Notes: generated by a model from the letters alone, not told the origin. Shown: positions 26,776 to 37,301, numbered from the stretch's first letter. The stretch: 64,000 nt of DNA from Marinifilaceae bacterium (GCA_016936255.1 JAFGYE010000052.1:62001-126000), one strand, 5' to 3'. Numbers and translations: made by a program.

Positions 26776-27414
26776 ATGAATTTTTTAGCACATCAATACC
26801 TTTCGGGTGATTCGGAAAAAGTAAAGATTGGGAACTTTATTGGTGATTACATTAAGGGCAATAAATATAAGGATTATCATCCCGAAGTTCAAAAAGGCAT
26901 TCTCCTGCATCGAAATATTGATCACTTCACTGATCGCCATTCAATGGTTTTGCAAAGCTCAAACAGACTTAAAACTGGATATAGCAGATATTCAGGAGTT
27001 GTTGTCGATATGATATACGACCATTTTTTAGCTAAAAAATGGAATCAATATCATACACAGCCTATTTCTAAATTTGTTAATAAAACACATGAAATATTGG
27101 TAAAAAATTATTTGATTCTGCCTCAAAAAGTAAAACTGTTTCTCCCTTTTTTGATTCAAAGCCGACGATTGGAAAGTTACTCTACAACAGAAGGCTTACA
27201 ATCAGCCTTAAAAATCATGTCGCGCAGAACCAGTTTGCCAGATCAAACGGACTATGCAATTAAAACACTTCTCGATCAATACGATGAAATTGAATCTGAA
27301 TTTGACTGCTTCATGAGCGATCTTATTAGCTATGTCCGTGATGAACATCAAATTACCGCAGCAACTCCATACGATTGGCATCTAAACGAAGAAATACGAA
27401 CAACAAAATTGTAA
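26776..27414 (+). CDS. acpH: Acyl carrier protein phosphodiesterase-like (DUF479)
   Basis: 212 residues. The start MNFLAHQYLSGD, then GNFIGDYIKG, LHRNIDHFTDRH and VVVDMIYDHFLAKKW, are the conserved metal-binding blocks of the AcpH/DUF479 family (HD-like fold, His and Asp ligands). In E. coli the enzyme removes the phosphopantetheine arm from ACP. The last 62 bp overlap the 3' end of rodA on the other strand. Confidence 0.83.
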   Translation: MNFLAHQYLSGDSEKVKIGNFIGDYIKGNKYKDYHPEVQKGILLHRNIDHFTDRHSMVLQSSNRLKTGYSRYSGVVVDMIYDHFLAKKWNQYHTQPISKFVNKTHEILVKNYLILPQKVKLFLPFLIQSRRLESYSTTEGLQSALKIMSRRTSLPDQTDYAIKTLLDQYDEIESEFDCFMSDLISYVRDEHQITAATPYDWHLNEEIRTTKL

Positions 27415-28777
27415 AGGCCCACAAGGAAGATCCACCATAACTAAAGAATGGCAAAGGAATTCCTATAACCGGGGCAAGGCCAATTGTCATGCCAACATTT
27501 ATTGCCATATGAAAAAACAATATACAAGCTACTCCATAGCCATATATCCTACTAAAAGGAGATCGCTGCCTTTCAGCCAAAAACAACAAACGAATTATTA
27601 ATAGTAATAGAAGTGATAAAACTGCAGTAGAACCAACAAATCCCCATTCTTCGCCTACGGTACAGAAAATAAAATCGGTACTTTGTTCAGGAACAAATTT
27701 GAATTTCGTTTGTGTTCCATTCAAAAATCCTTTTCCTGCAAATCCTCCGGATCCAATTGCAATTTTTGATTGAGCCACATTATATCCCGCACCGGAAGGA
27801 TCTGACTCAATTCCTAATAAGTCGTTTATACGTTCTTGCTGATGAGATTCTAAAACATTTTCAAACAAATAACTCACCGAAAATGTAAAAAACAAGCTGC
27901 CAACAGCAATCAGCAAAACCCAAATAACATTCTTAAGCCGTTCTTTATAAATGTAAAATAAGAAGGGTATAATATTTAAACTTATTGATATTATTAATAT
28001 CATATAGGCGGAAACATTCAATTGAAAGGCCTTAATTACCCCCCAAACCAAACCAAAAGCAATAAGTATCGCTGACAGGCCAATTAATATTTGCTTGAAC
28101 CGAAGCCCCATAAATTTCAGTCCTACAAAAGAAAATCCTAAAATAATTAAAAGCACATACAACTCGGGCAAAAGAAGAGTTATTATAAACAGCACTGCCG
28201 ATAAAAATCCTACAAATAGAACAATTCCTGAAAGTCCTTCCCTATACAACACCAATACGAAAACGATATATACCAAAGCCGATCCGGCATCCCGTTGCAA
28301 TATTATTAAAACAGCCGGGGTAAATAAAATTACTCCTGCTATTACCAAGGACTTAAAATTATGTATCTTAAAATTAAACTGGCTTATGTATCGGGATATA
28401 GCCAAACAAGTTGCAAATTTAGCAAACTCTGCAGGTTGTAAACGTATTCCTCCAATCTCAAACCATGATCTGGCACCGTTAACCTCCCTTCCAAATATCA
28501 GTACGGCAACAAGTAAGAAAATCATGACCAGATAGGTGGGATAAGCGAATGCTGAGAAAAATTTACCTTCAATTATCAGAATAACCATCGCGAGAAAGAA
28601 TGCAGCTCCTATCCACATTAATTGTTTTCCATATCTCTGACTAATATCAAAAATACTTTGATGTTCCTCGTTGTATACTGCCGCGTAAATATTTATCCAT
28701 CCAAGAAAAACAAGCAGAACATATAAAAAAATTGTCCACCAATCCAGATTCTTTATTAAACTTACCTTTCTTGTCAT
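27353..28777 (-). CDS. rodA: Peptidoglycan glycosyltransferase RodA (SEDS family)
   Basis: 474 residues with about 12 membrane segments. SEDS blocks seen: GREVNGARSWFEIGGIRLQPAEFAK (residues around 95-120, split over the membrane), QRDAGSALV, the FVPEQSTDFIF block and the C-terminal PLPFFSYGGSSLWAF. RodA polymerises glycan strands in the elongasome with PBP2. It is the last gene of the purH-mreB-mreC-mreD-mrdA-rodA group, 14 bp after mrdA, and overlaps acpH by 62 bp at its 3' end. Confidence 0.94.
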   Translation of the reverse strand: MTRKVSLIKNLDWWTIFLYVLLVFLGWINIYAAVYNEEHQSIFDISQRYGKQLMWIGAAFFLAMVILIIEGKFFSAFAYPTYLVMIFLLVAVLIFGREVNGARSWFEIGGIRLQPAEFAKFATCLAISRYISQFNFKIHNFKSLVIAGVILFTPAVLIILQRDAGSALVYIVFVLVLYREGLSGIVLFVGFLSAVLFIITLLLPELYVLLIILGFSFVGLKFMGLRFKQILIGLSAILIAFGLVWGVIKAFQLNVSAYMILIISISLNIIPFLFYIYKERLKNVIWVLLIAVGSLFFTFSVSYLFENVLESHQQERINDLLGIESDPSGAGYNVAQSKIAIGSGGFAGKGFLNGTQTKFKFVPEQSTDFIFCTVGEEWGFVGSTAVLSLLLLLIIRLLFLAERQRSPFSRIYGYGVACILFFHMAINVGMTIGLAPVIGIPLPFFSYGGSSLWAFTILLFVFLRLDANRMELLR

Positions 28778-28791
28778 CCCAACTTTATTAT

Positions 28792-30648
28792 TTATTCAAT
28801 AACTCCTCTACCGGGAGCCGCCACCTGATTAATTAAATCAGCCTCAAGCATCCTCTTTTCTATCCATTTTTTATTTTCCGAAATCTCCCCTTTTAGATAT
28901 TTCTCAATCATTAAACCTGAAATTGGTGCTGCATACCTACTTCCCCACACTCCATTTTCAACATAAACAACAATAGCAATCTTAGGATCTTCTCTAGGTG
29001 CAAATGCCACAAAAACAGAATGATCTGCTTCATCCGAATTCTGAACTGTTCCCGTTTTACCGCACACACGAATATCTTTAATCGCCGCCAGTGTTCCGGT
29101 ACTTCCCTCTCCTCCAGCAACCACCATTTCCATACCATCAATCACAGCTGTAAAATTGGAAGAGTCTACACTGGTATAATGTCTTTCCAAATACTCTTTT
29201 TCCAGAACCCCATTCTCTCCAACAGCCTTTACAATATGAGGAATATAATAGTAACCTCTATTGGCAATTGCAGCTACCATATTTGCCATTTGTATTGGTG
29301 TAATCTCCAATTCACCTTGACCAATAGCAATGGAGATTGCATTTAAAGCCCTCCAATTCTTACGATACTTACGCTGATACTCTTCATTTGTAGGAATAGA
29401 ACCTGTTTTTTCATTTGGCAAATCAATGCCAAGCTTATTGCCAAAACCAAAAGAAGTGACATGTTTTCTCCATGCAGTATACCCATCCTGAACAGAACCA
29501 AACTTAGGACTTTCCAAAACATAACGAAATACATTTGCAAAATAAGCATTGCAGGATTGCTGAATAGCACGACGCAAATCCAAAGGAGATGAATGAGCAT
29601 GACATCCCATTGTAAAATTGCCAACATGATAACCGCTGTGACATTCAAATTTTGTAGATGGACTAATTACTCCTTCCTGAAGAGCCACCAATCCATTTAC
29701 CAATTTAAAAATTGATCCCGGTGGATACAGCGCCTGCATTGTTCGGTCAAATAAAGGCTTTAATGAATCGTTTTGAACCATCATCTGATAATTCTTATTC
29801 ATTGCACGCCCAACAAACATTTCCGGATCATATCCCGGACTGGATACTTTTGCTAAAATTTGACCCGTTTGAGGCTCAATCGCAACAATTCCTCCTTTTT
29901 TATTTTGCATCAGCAACTCTCCGTATTGCTGCAAATCGATATCTAAACTTGTGTACAAATTCTTACCCGAGACAGCTTTTTTATCAAATTTCCCATCCCG
30001 AAATGATCCTTTTATTCTATTGAAAACATCAACCCAATAAATCTTAACTCCCTTTTCTCCTCGAAGTTCTTTTTCATAGGTCCGTTCTATTCCACTTTTC
30101 CCTATATAATCTCCTTGTTTAAAATACGGATCACTCTTGATTTCCTGATTGGTTACTTCTCTAAGATATCCTAATGCATGAGCGGCGCTTTTTAATGGAT
30201 ATTTTCGCAATGTTCTGGTCTGAACAAAGAAACCAGGGAATTTATACAATTTCTCCTGCAAAACAGCATATCTTTCAGACGACAGCTGTTTTAAAAAAAT
30301 AGATGCCTTTCGATAAGAATAATGCTTTGCCTTAGCAATCCCTTGTATTAATTCCAATTTTTCAATTCCTAGCAGCTGACAAAAATCGGTGGTATCAAAA
30401 ACATCCAATTGTCTCGGTATTAACATCAGGTCGTAAGCGGCCTGATTGTATACCAATAATTTTCCGTTTCTATCATAAATCAATCCCCTTGCCGGATATT
30501 GTGTTACCTGTCTTTGAGAGTTATTCTCAGCAGATAATTTATAGGTGTCATCAATTATTTGAAGGTTAAACAAACGGATAATGAAAATTAGAACAACCAG
30601 AATGAATATTCCGCCAATAATATATTTTCGGTTTGAGAAATTATTCAT
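28792..30648 (-). CDS. mrdA: Penicillin-binding protein 2 (elongasome transpeptidase)
   Basis: 618 residues. One N-terminal membrane anchor (IIGGIFILVVLIFIIRLF), a pedestal with RGLIYDRNGKLL, and a transpeptidase domain with the three active-site motifs: S-x-x-K (SIFK, Ser near residue 312), S-x-N (SCN) and K-T-G-T (KTGTVQN). It cross-links peptidoglycan made by RodA in the periplasm. Placed 18 bp after mreD and 14 bp before rodA. Confidence 0.95.
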   Translation of the reverse strand: MNNFSNRKYIIGGIFILVVLIFIIRLFNLQIIDDTYKLSAENNSQRQVTQYPARGLIYDRNGKLLVYNQAAYDLMLIPRQLDVFDTTDFCQLLGIEKLELIQGIAKAKHYSYRKASIFLKQLSSERYAVLQEKLYKFPGFFVQTRTLRKYPLKSAAHALGYLREVTNQEIKSDPYFKQGDYIGKSGIERTYEKELRGEKGVKIYWVDVFNRIKGSFRDGKFDKKAVSGKNLYTSLDIDLQQYGELLMQNKKGGIVAIEPQTGQILAKVSSPGYDPEMFVGRAMNKNYQMMVQNDSLKPLFDRTMQALYPPGSIFKLVNGLVALQEGVISPSTKFECHSGYHVGNFTMGCHAHSSPLDLRRAIQQSCNAYFANVFRYVLESPKFGSVQDGYTAWRKHVTSFGFGNKLGIDLPNEKTGSIPTNEEYQRKYRKNWRALNAISIAIGQGELEITPIQMANMVAAIANRGYYYIPHIVKAVGENGVLEKEYLERHYTSVDSSNFTAVIDGMEMVVAGGEGSTGTLAAIKDIRVCGKTGTVQNSDEADHSVFVAFAPREDPKIAIVVYVENGVWGSRYAAPISGLMIEKYLKGEISENKKWIEKRMLEADLINQVAAPGRGVIE

Positions 30649-30666
30649 TTTATAGTATTAATTGAT

Positions 30667-31170
30667 CTATTTTTTAAACAGCAGGAATTGAGATGTAATG
30701 AGTAAGCTTAAAGTAAAGAATGTACTAAGAATGATTCTGGTAATGGTTTCATTTAGATTGGAAAATGAAAATACTTCTATAAAAAACAAAAAACTATGAT
30801 GCGCTATAACCAATATCAAGCAATACTTAAAAAACCATCCAAATCCGTAATGATGAACGGACGGCGTCGTTCCTTGTTCATAACCGTCTCTTACAGACAA
30901 ATAATTTAATATATATGGACGTAAGTATGCCATAAACACACTAGCGGATGCATGCATCCCAACAGTATTGGAAAAAATATCTACACTCAGTCCCAAAAAA
31001 AATGACAAAACCAACAAAAGCCAGTTTGGGGTCTCGAATGGAAGCAATAATATGAATAAGATATACACATAAGGATTTAAAAAACCACTTATTTGAATGT
31101 TATTTAAGATGGCAACCTGAATAAATACAAGAACCACAAATCTTATGATATTTTTTACGATTCGATTCAT
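30667..31170 (-). CDS. mreD: Rod shape-determining protein MreD
   Basis: 167 residues with about five membrane segments, the usual size. The block LLVLSFFLGLSVDIFSNTVGMHASASVFMAYLRP (split here as FFLGLSVDIFSN and GMHASASVFMAYLRP) is the MreD signature. The ATG overlaps the mreC stop by 4 bp (ATGA), so it is translationally coupled to mreC. It joins MreC in the inner membrane to position the elongasome. Confidence 0.88.
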   Translation of the reverse strand: MNRIVKNIIRFVVLVFIQVAILNNIQISGFLNPYVYILFILLLPFETPNWLLLVLSFFLGLSVDIFSNTVGMHASASVFMAYLRPYILNYLSVRDGYEQGTTPSVHHYGFGWFFKYCLILVIAHHSFLFFIEVFSFSNLNETITRIILSTFFTLSLLITSQFLLFKK

Positions 31171-31994
31171 TCAATCACCTCCTTCTCAAGTTCTAAACGT
31201 TCATTTTTCATCAAATCACCAATAACTTTCACGTACGACAGACTTTTAAAATCATTGGCAAAGGCAACTATCAATTCATGAAAATTACCTCCTGAACTTG
31301 GCAAGATTTCCTGTACCGTGCCCAACAGTATTCCTTCTGGAAAAATTGATGAATAACCACTGGTTACAATTGTGTCTCCTATCTGAATAGACACATGTAT
31401 TGGAACTTCGTACAAACGGGCTGTTTTATAATCTTTTCCGTCCCAGGTAAGAGACCCAAAATAATTGTTCTTCTTAATTTTGGCCGAAATACTAATTCTA
31501 CTATTTAATAAGGAAATTACCGTTGAAAAATTATTTGAAACACTTTTTACTACCCCAACAACACCATGATCTGTAACTACAGCCATCTCTGGCTGAATAC
31601 CATTTAGCTTGCCTTTATTCAAAGTAATATAATTCAATTGCTTATTCACAGAATTATTAATGACTTTGGCAGTTCGGTAAAGGTATTGCTGTTGATATAA
31701 AGAATCATTATAAAGAACCGACGAATCGACTGACATCTTGTATGATTCTGCCAGGATATTTTTCAACCGGGTATTTTCTTTATTTAATTCTTCGTTTAAT
31801 TTGTCCAAAGCCAAATAATCGGTCGTAGATGAAACCTTCTCATAAAGACTTCCAGTAAGAGCATTACTAGAATTCAGGAATTCTGTCTTTTGATAGTTAT
31901 TGTAGCTAACCAGCAATAACATGCAAAAAATTTCAATTACAACAAAAATGATCGTAAAATGAAATCTTACGATAAAATGTAATAAATTCTTCAT
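31167..31994 (-). CDS. mreC: Rod shape-determining protein MreC
   Basis: 275 residues. One N-terminal membrane segment (IIFVVIEIFCMLLLV), a coiled coil (about residues 55-85) and a periplasmic double beta-barrel with the conserved LNKGKLNGIQPEMAV, GVVGVV and GDTIVTSGYSSIFPEGI blocks. MreC links MreB/RodA to PBP2 in the periplasm. It lies 45 bp after mreB, with a terminator-like hairpin between the two. Confidence 0.93.
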   Translation of the reverse strand: MKNLLHFIVRFHFTIIFVVIEIFCMLLLVSYNNYQKTEFLNSSNALTGSLYEKVSSTTDYLALDKLNEELNKENTRLKNILAESYKMSVDSSVLYNDSLYQQQYLYRTAKVINNSVNKQLNYITLNKGKLNGIQPEMAVVTDHGVVGVVKSVSNNFSTVISLLNSRISISAKIKKNNYFGSLTWDGKDYKTARLYEVPIHVSIQIGDTIVTSGYSSIFPEGILLGTVQEILPSSGGNFHELIVAFANDFKSLSYVKVIGDLMKNERLELEKEVIE

Positions 31995-32020
31995 TCAAAA
32001 AATCAAATCCCTGTTAAACT

Positions 32021-32059
32021 AAAAAAATTTCGTTCCTGATTATCTCATCAGGAACGAAA
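32021..32059 (-). terminator. Terminator-like hairpin spanning the mreB stop codon
   Basis: On the minus strand TTTCGTTCCTGA (32059-32048) pairs with TCAGGAACGAAA (32039-32028), a perfect 12-bp stem with an 8-nt loop, followed by seven T. The left arm includes the last mreB codons and the loop includes the TAA stop. It could cap the mreB transcript or partly stop transcription into mreC. Confidence 0.75.
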
Positions 32060-33062
32060 ACTTATCTACATTTTTTAATGCAATTCCAGTACCACGTGCA
32101 ACAGCCCTTAATGGATCTTCCGCAATGTGAAATGGAATATTTATTTTATCTGTCAATCGCTTATCCAATCCACGAAGCAACGCTCCACCACCAGCAAGGT
32201 AAATTCCTCTATTTACAATATCGGCGTATAATTCCGGAGGTGTTTGCTCCAATGCACTTAAAATTGCAATTTCAATTTTCGAGATTGATTTCTCCAAACA
32301 ATGCGCAATTTCCTGATAAGATACAGGCACTTCAATAGGAAGTGCTGTCATCTGATTTGGTCCTTGTACTCTGAAATCATTTGGTGGCTCTTCCAACTCA
32401 GATAGTGCAGATCCAACCTGAATTTTTATTTCTTCAGCAGTTCTTTCACCAATTTTTATATTGTGCTGATGACGCATATACTCCTGTATATCAGAAGTTA
32501 AATCATCACCTGCAATACGAATTGATTTATTGGTTACAATTCCACCTAAAGAAATTACTGCAATTTCAGTCGTTCCTCCACCTATATCTACTACCATATT
32601 TCCTTCAGGTGCTTCAACATCAATACCGATTCCAATAGCCGCAGCCATAGGCTCATAAATCATGTATACATCACGTCCTCCGGCATGCTCAGAAGAATCG
32701 CGAACTGCTCTCATTTCAACTTCGGTACTTCCCGAAGGAATACAAATCACCATGCGTAATGATGGTGGAAACAGACGAGGTTTTTTGTTGATCATCTTGA
32801 TCATCCCACGAATCATTTGCTCTGCAGCATTAAAGTCGGCAATTACGCCATCTCTAAGCGGACGAATCGTTTTTAAATTTCCGTGAGTTTTGCCCTGCAT
32901 CTGGCGGGCCTTTTCGCCAATCGCAACCATTTTTTCGGTGCGACGATCAATAGCTACAATTGATGGTTCGTCAACCACAATCTTATCATTACAGATAATA
33001 ATTGTATTTGCTGTCCCCAAGTCAATCGCAATCTCCTGAGTTAAAAATGAAAAAAATCCCAT
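32040..33062 (-). CDS. mreB: Rod shape-determining actin MreB
   Basis: 340 residues. Actin-fold motifs: IAIDLGTANTII (phosphate 1), VVDIGGGTTEIAVISLGG (phosphate 2) and YLAGGGALLRGL (adenosine), all standard for MreB. It forms membrane-bound filaments that guide cell-wall elongation. The gene follows purH by 29 bp, an arrangement repeatedly seen in Bacteroidota. The stop codon sits inside a terminator-like hairpin. Confidence 0.97.
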   Translation of the reverse strand: MGFFSFLTQEIAIDLGTANTIIICNDKIVVDEPSIVAIDRRTEKMVAIGEKARQMQGKTHGNLKTIRPLRDGVIADFNAAEQMIRGMIKMINKKPRLFPPSLRMVICIPSGSTEVEMRAVRDSSEHAGGRDVYMIYEPMAAAIGIGIDVEAPEGNMVVDIGGGTTEIAVISLGGIVTNKSIRIAGDDLTSDIQEYMRHQHNIKIGERTAEEIKIQVGSALSELEEPPNDFRVQGPNQMTALPIEVPVSYQEIAHCLEKSISKIEIAILSALEQTPPELYADIVNRGIYLAGGGALLRGLDKRLTDKINIPFHIAEDPLRAVARGTGIALKNVDKFSFLMR

Positions 33063-33091
33063 ATGGTAGTATAAATCTCTATTATCTTATT

Positions 33092-34624
33092 TTAATGCTT
33101 AAAATGTCTCATTCCTGTAAATACCATAGCAATTCCAAATTTATTAGCCGCCTCAATAGAATCCTTATCTCTTATTGAACCTCCAGGTTGAATAATAGCA
33201 GTAATTCCTGCTGCATGAGCTGCTTCTACACAATCTGAGAATGGGAAAAATGCATCAGAAGCTAAAACACTTCCTGCAATCCGATCCGCCCCCTGACGAA
33301 TGGCATTCTCCAAGGCCCAGATACGACTTACCTGTCCCGGACCAACACCACATGTAGTTTTATTTTTTGCTATGGCAATTCCATTTGATTTTGCATGTTT
33401 CACTGTTTTCCATGCAAACATCAAATCCTCCATTTCACTTTCTGATGGTTCCCTTTCGGTAACCACTTCTAATTTTTCGCCGATTAATTCCTTATCCATT
33501 TCCTGAATTAAGAAACCTCCCAAAACAGTTTTTCCTTTAAATGAGGAATAATCTGATTTCAATATTTCTGGCAATTCCAATAATCTTAAATTCTTCTTCG
33601 CTGTTAATATCTCTAAAGCTTCTTTACTAAAAGACGGAGCAACAATTACTTCCAGAAAAATTCCACTCATAATTTCAGCCGTTGCTTTATCAATTTCACG
33701 ATTTGATGCTACTATTCCACCAAAAATTGAAACCGGATCAGCATCATAAGCTTTCTGAAAAGCTTCTGAAATTGTTTTGGCACTGCCAATTCCACATGGA
33801 TTAGCATGCTTAGCAGCAACAATTGTAGGCTCTTCAAACTCTTTTAAGGTTTCCAAAGCTCCATCTGTATCACCAATATTGTTGTAAGATAGTTCTTTAC
33901 CATGGATTTTCTTAGCGGCAGTTAAAGTTCCTTCAGTTTCCTGAATTTGACTGTAAAAAGTTGCATTCTGATGAGGGTTCTCTCCGTAACGGAGATCTTG
34001 CTTCTTTTCGTATGTAATCGTTAATGTTTTAGGAGATGTAATTTTCAGCCTTTTATTAAAATACCCTGAAATTAATGCATCGTAATGAGCAGTATGCTCA
34101 AATACTTTAGTTGCTAAATATTCTTTTGTGTCTAAACTAGTGTCTTCGCCTGATTTTAATTCTTCAATTACTTTCGAATAATCTTCGGGATCGGTAATAA
34201 CAGTAACAAATTTGTAATTCTTTGCTGCCGCTCTCAACATTGTCGGACCACCTATATCAATATTTTCAATAATTTCCTCGTGACCAGCCTCAGGATTTAA
34301 AATTGTTTCTTTGAATGGATACAAATTACAAACGACGATATCAATAGGCTCAATTCCTAACTCATTCATTTGAGCGATGTGGGTTTCGTTATCCCGAATT
34401 GCTAAAATTCCACCTTCAACATTTGGATGCAAGGTTTTTACACGCCCATCAAAACATTCTGGAAATTTAGTAAGATCTGAAATATCCATTACAGGAATTC
34501 CTTCAGCCTTAAATTTAGCAGAAGTTCCACCTGTAGATATGATTTCCCATCCTAAACCTGTTAATTCTCTAGCAAATTCAACAACATTTGTTTTATCAAA
34601 CACACTGATCAGCGCTCTCTTCAT
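33092..34624 (-). CDS. purH: Bifunctional AICAR formyltransferase / IMP cyclohydrolase
   Basis: 510 residues from the ATG at 34624; a longer frame reaches 34669 but its first 15 residues lack family similarity. The N-terminal MGS-like IMP cyclohydrolase domain ([32 protein letters not shown], then CNLYPF) is followed by the formyltransferase domain with AAKHANPCG (catalytic Lys and His). The enzyme does the last two steps of IMP synthesis. First gene of the cell-shape operon, so purine synthesis and shape genes share a transcript. Confidence 0.95.
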   Translation of the reverse strand: MKRALISVFDKTNVVEFARELTGLGWEIISTGGTSAKFKAEGIPVMDISDLTKFPECFDGRVKTLHPNVEGGILAIRDNETHIAQMNELGIEPIDIVVCNLYPFKETILNPEAGHEEIIENIDIGGPTMLRAAAKNYKFVTVITDPEDYSKVIEELKSGEDTSLDTKEYLATKVFEHTAHYDALISGYFNKRLKITSPKTLTITYEKKQDLRYGENPHQNATFYSQIQETEGTLTAAKKIHGKELSYNNIGDTDGALETLKEFEEPTIVAAKHANPCGIGSAKTISEAFQKAYDADPVSIFGGIVASNREIDKATAEIMSGIFLEVIVAPSFSKEALEILTAKKNLRLLELPEILKSDYSSFKGKTVLGGFLIQEMDKELIGEKLEVVTEREPSESEMEDLMFAWKTVKHAKSNGIAIAKNKTTCGVGPGQVSRIWALENAIRQGADRIAGSVLASDAFFPFSDCVEAAHAAGITAIIQPGGSIRDKDSIEAANKFGIAMVFTGMRHFKH

Positions 34625-34753
34625 AATTCTCTTAATTTGGGTAATTTTATAAAATGGCGTAAATTTCATTTTCTCTCGAAAAATAAAACCGGCTCAATCA
34701 AGGCTATAAATCCTTTAATAACAGACACTTATCCAGCCTCAAAAAACCTCATG

Positions 34754-34761
34754 CAAAGTTA
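34754..34761 (-). promoter_or_regulatory. -7 box of the purH-mreB promoter
   Basis: TAACTTTG on the minus strand, about 130 bp upstream of the purH ATG, fits the Bacteroidota -7 consensus. A T-rich stretch with one G (34771-34781) lies at the -33 distance but is not a clean TTTG. Confidence 0.5.
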
Positions 34762-34908
34762 AGAAAAACCTAAAAAAAAACACCGTCTAAAAAAGATTTT
34801 TATTGAACTTTTTCATTGAATCATAATATCAGGCAACTTTTAATACAAGAAACTGTTTTTTATGCTTGAACTTTCCATTCAAAATAAAATTACTCCCAAA
34901 AATCTGAA

Positions 34909-36270
34909 CTAAACAAAGCTTAAAAAATAAGCTCCAATTGATAAGTAAATAAAAAGACCCACAATATCATTCAAAGTAGTCACAAAGGGACCCGTTGCCA
35001 AAGCAGGATCAATTTTCATTTTATGCAGAGTTAATGGAATTAAGGTGCCAAATATTGACGCAAAAACAATAACTGAGAACAATGCAACCGACACACTTAT
35101 TGTTAGACTAAAAGAATGCCCAACCATAAATAAGTTAACAAGGAAAACCAAACCCGAACAAATTATACCATTTACAAAGGCTCCCATCAGCTCTCTTAGT
35201 AACCGACTAATTGTACTTTCAAAACCCAATGAATTATTTGCCAACCCCTGTACAATAATCGCCGCCGATTGAACACCTACATTTCCTCCCATTGCCGTAA
35301 TCAGCGGAATAAAAAATGCCATCGCAGTATAATTCCCCAAATCACCTTCGTGCCTTGATATTACAAAAGCACTTATAAGTCCGCCCATTAAACCAATTAA
35401 CAACCATGGAAGGCGCGCTCTTGTTTGAATCCAAACCGAGTCACTTGACTCCACATCTTCAGTAAGACCAGATGCCATTTGGTAATCTTTCTCGGCCTCA
35501 TCACGAATCACATCTACAACATCATCAATTGTAATGCGTCCCATTAATCGTCCGATACTATCGATAACCGGTATTGCCACAAGGTCATACTTCTCCATAA
35601 TCCGGGCCACTTCCTCATCCGGCTCATCGGTATGCACCGACATAACATCCGGCTGATAAATATTACTGATTTTTGCCGATGTCGGACTCAAAATCATAAT
35701 TTTTAAGGAAAGAGTTCCCTTTAAGATGCCATCATCATCAACAACATATACATAGTAAATCTCATCAATATCCTCAGCTTGGCGACTTAATTCTCTCAGA
35801 CAGGTTAGAACAGTCCAATTCTCATTTACCATCACCAACTCTTTCGCCATCAATCCACCTGCAGTATCTTCATCGTAATGAAGTAAATCCACAATATCGC
35901 CGGCCTGTTCAATATCTCCTATATGGGAAAGAATCTCCTCTTGTTGTTCTTCAGACATCCCGCCAATCACATCGGCAGCATCATCAGAATCCATTCTGTG
36001 AATAAACTGCTTTGCAATAACTTCAATAGGGAGAACCTTTAAAAACCGATCTCTATCATCCTCTTCTAATTCAGCTAAAACATCTGCAGCAGTATCAATA
36101 TCGAGAAGTAAATACAAAAACTTAGCTTCCTCTGTATTGAGTTCATCATATATTTCGGCAATATCAGCAGGATGCAATCCATCCATCATACCAATTGCCC
36201 CGGCCTCATCCTTCTCTTCGATAATTCTTTTTAACTGATCGATGTATTCGCGAGTCAATTCAAATTGCAT
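34909..36270 (-). CDS. mgtE: Magnesium transporter MgtE
   Basis: 453 residues. N-terminal superhelical MgtE domain (LHPADIAEIYDEL), two CBS domains (about residues 140-260; VARIMEKYDLVAIPV, GRITIDDVVDVIRDEAEKDYQ in two parts) and a C-terminal five-helix membrane domain with the pore blocks FFIPLITAMGGNVGVQS and LNDIVGLFIYL. It imports Mg2+ and closes when Mg2+ fills the CBS/N domains. Follows rsmA by 23 bp in the same direction. Confidence 0.94.
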   Translation of the reverse strand: MQFELTREYIDQLKRIIEEKDEAGAIGMMDGLHPADIAEIYDELNTEEAKFLYLLLDIDTAADVLAELEEDDRDRFLKVLPIEVIAKQFIHRMDSDDAADVIGGMSEEQQEEILSHIGDIEQAGDIVDLLHYDEDTAGGLMAKELVMVNENWTVLTCLRELSRQAEDIDEIYYVYVVDDDGILKGTLSLKIMILSPTSAKISNIYQPDVMSVHTDEPDEEVARIMEKYDLVAIPVIDSIGRLMGRITIDDVVDVIRDEAEKDYQMASGLTEDVESSDSVWIQTRARLPWLLIGLMGGLISAFVISRHEGDLGNYTAMAFFIPLITAMGGNVGVQSAAIIVQGLANNSLGFESTISRLLRELMGAFVNGIICSGLVFLVNLFMVGHSFSLTISVSVALFSVIVFASIFGTLIPLTLHKMKIDPALATGPFVTTLNDIVGLFIYLSIGAYFLSFV

Positions 36271-36293
36271 ATCAATGTATTTTAGGTGTGATT

Positions 36294-37091
36294 TTATTCT
36301 CTTAATTCCGCATTTATCAATTCTTCAATTTTATTGGTTAAGTAAACAAACTGATCTACTGACAATTGCTCTGGCCTTTGAGCCATAAGTTCATCATCAA
36401 GCTTATCATCACCCAATACTGATTTTAAAGAATTCCGCAAGGTTTTCCGGCGCTGATTGAATCCGGATTTAACGACTCGGAAGAATAGTTTTTCATCACA
36501 AGCCAATCTGTCGGTAGTATTCCTTTCCATACGAATTACCGCAGATTTAACTTTTGGAGGTGGGTCGAATACCGTTTCGCTAACAGTAAACAAATATTCT
36601 ATATTGTAAAAAGCCTGCATAAGCACACTTAAGATACCGTATGTTTTATTTCCAGGAACAGCAGCCATTCTTTCGGCAACTTCTTTCTGAATCATCCCTA
36701 CAACCTCAGGGATCTGATCTCTGTGATCCAACACTTTAAAGAATATTTGAGAGGAAATATTGTAAGGAAAGTTCCCTATTACAGAAAAAGGCTCCGAAAA
36801 TAATTTCGACAAATCATATTTCAAAAAATCCTCTCCAATTATTCGTCCGGATAATTCCGGAAAATTTTCATTCAAATAAGCTACCGATTCTCTATCTATC
36901 TCAACAACATGGGTTTCAAATCTCTCTTCCTTAAGTAAATATTGCGTTAAAACTCCCATACCCGGACCAACCTCAAGTACCTTCGAGACACCATCAGCCT
37001 TCATACTTGCCACTATTTTTTTTGCAATATTCAAATCTTTTAAAAAATGCTGACCTAAACTTTTTTTTGCCCTAACGTATCCCATATCCAT
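36294..37091 (-). CDS. rsmA: 16S rRNA dimethyladenosine transferase
   Basis: 265 residues. [10 protein letters not shown] near the start, the SAM-binding [12 protein letters not shown], and motif [12 protein letters not shown] (usually NLPYN) mark RsmA/KsgA. It dimethylates two adjacent adenines near the 3' end of 16S rRNA (A1518 and A1519 in E. coli numbering). A second ATG two codons in is possible. Probably co-transcribed with mgtE. Confidence 0.95.
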   Translation of the reverse strand: MDMGYVRAKKSLGQHFLKDLNIAKKIVASMKADGVSKVLEVGPGMGVLTQYLLKEERFETHVVEIDRESVAYLNENFPELSGRIIGEDFLKYDLSKLFSEPFSVIGNFPYNISSQIFFKVLDHRDQIPEVVGMIQKEVAERMAAVPGNKTYGILSVLMQAFYNIEYLFTVSETVFDPPPKVKSAVIRMERNTTDRLACDEKLFFRVVKSGFNQRRKTLRNSLKSVLGDDKLDDELMAQRPEQLSVDQFVYLTNKIEELINAELRE

Positions 37092-37175
37092 CCAATTAAT
37101 CCCTTTTATTTCAGTATCTCAAATTAACAAAAATTAAAAACAGCTGCTTTTCAAAGGAGATTTCAAACATTTACT

Positions 37176-37183
37176 TATTTTTG
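37176..37183 (+). promoter_or_regulatory. Candidate -7 box before the MprF-flippase-like gene
   Basis: TATTTTTG, about 120 bp upstream of the TTG start at 37302. No clean -33 box. Confidence 0.35.
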
Positions 37184-37301
37184 TAGCTTATTTATCGCCC
37201 GGCAAATTTAGGACTTAATAATAGAAACACAGCTTATACTTGCTTAAAATTTAACCTCAGTTGGTTTTTTCTATAAAATACTAACTCTAAAATTATCAAT
37301 T

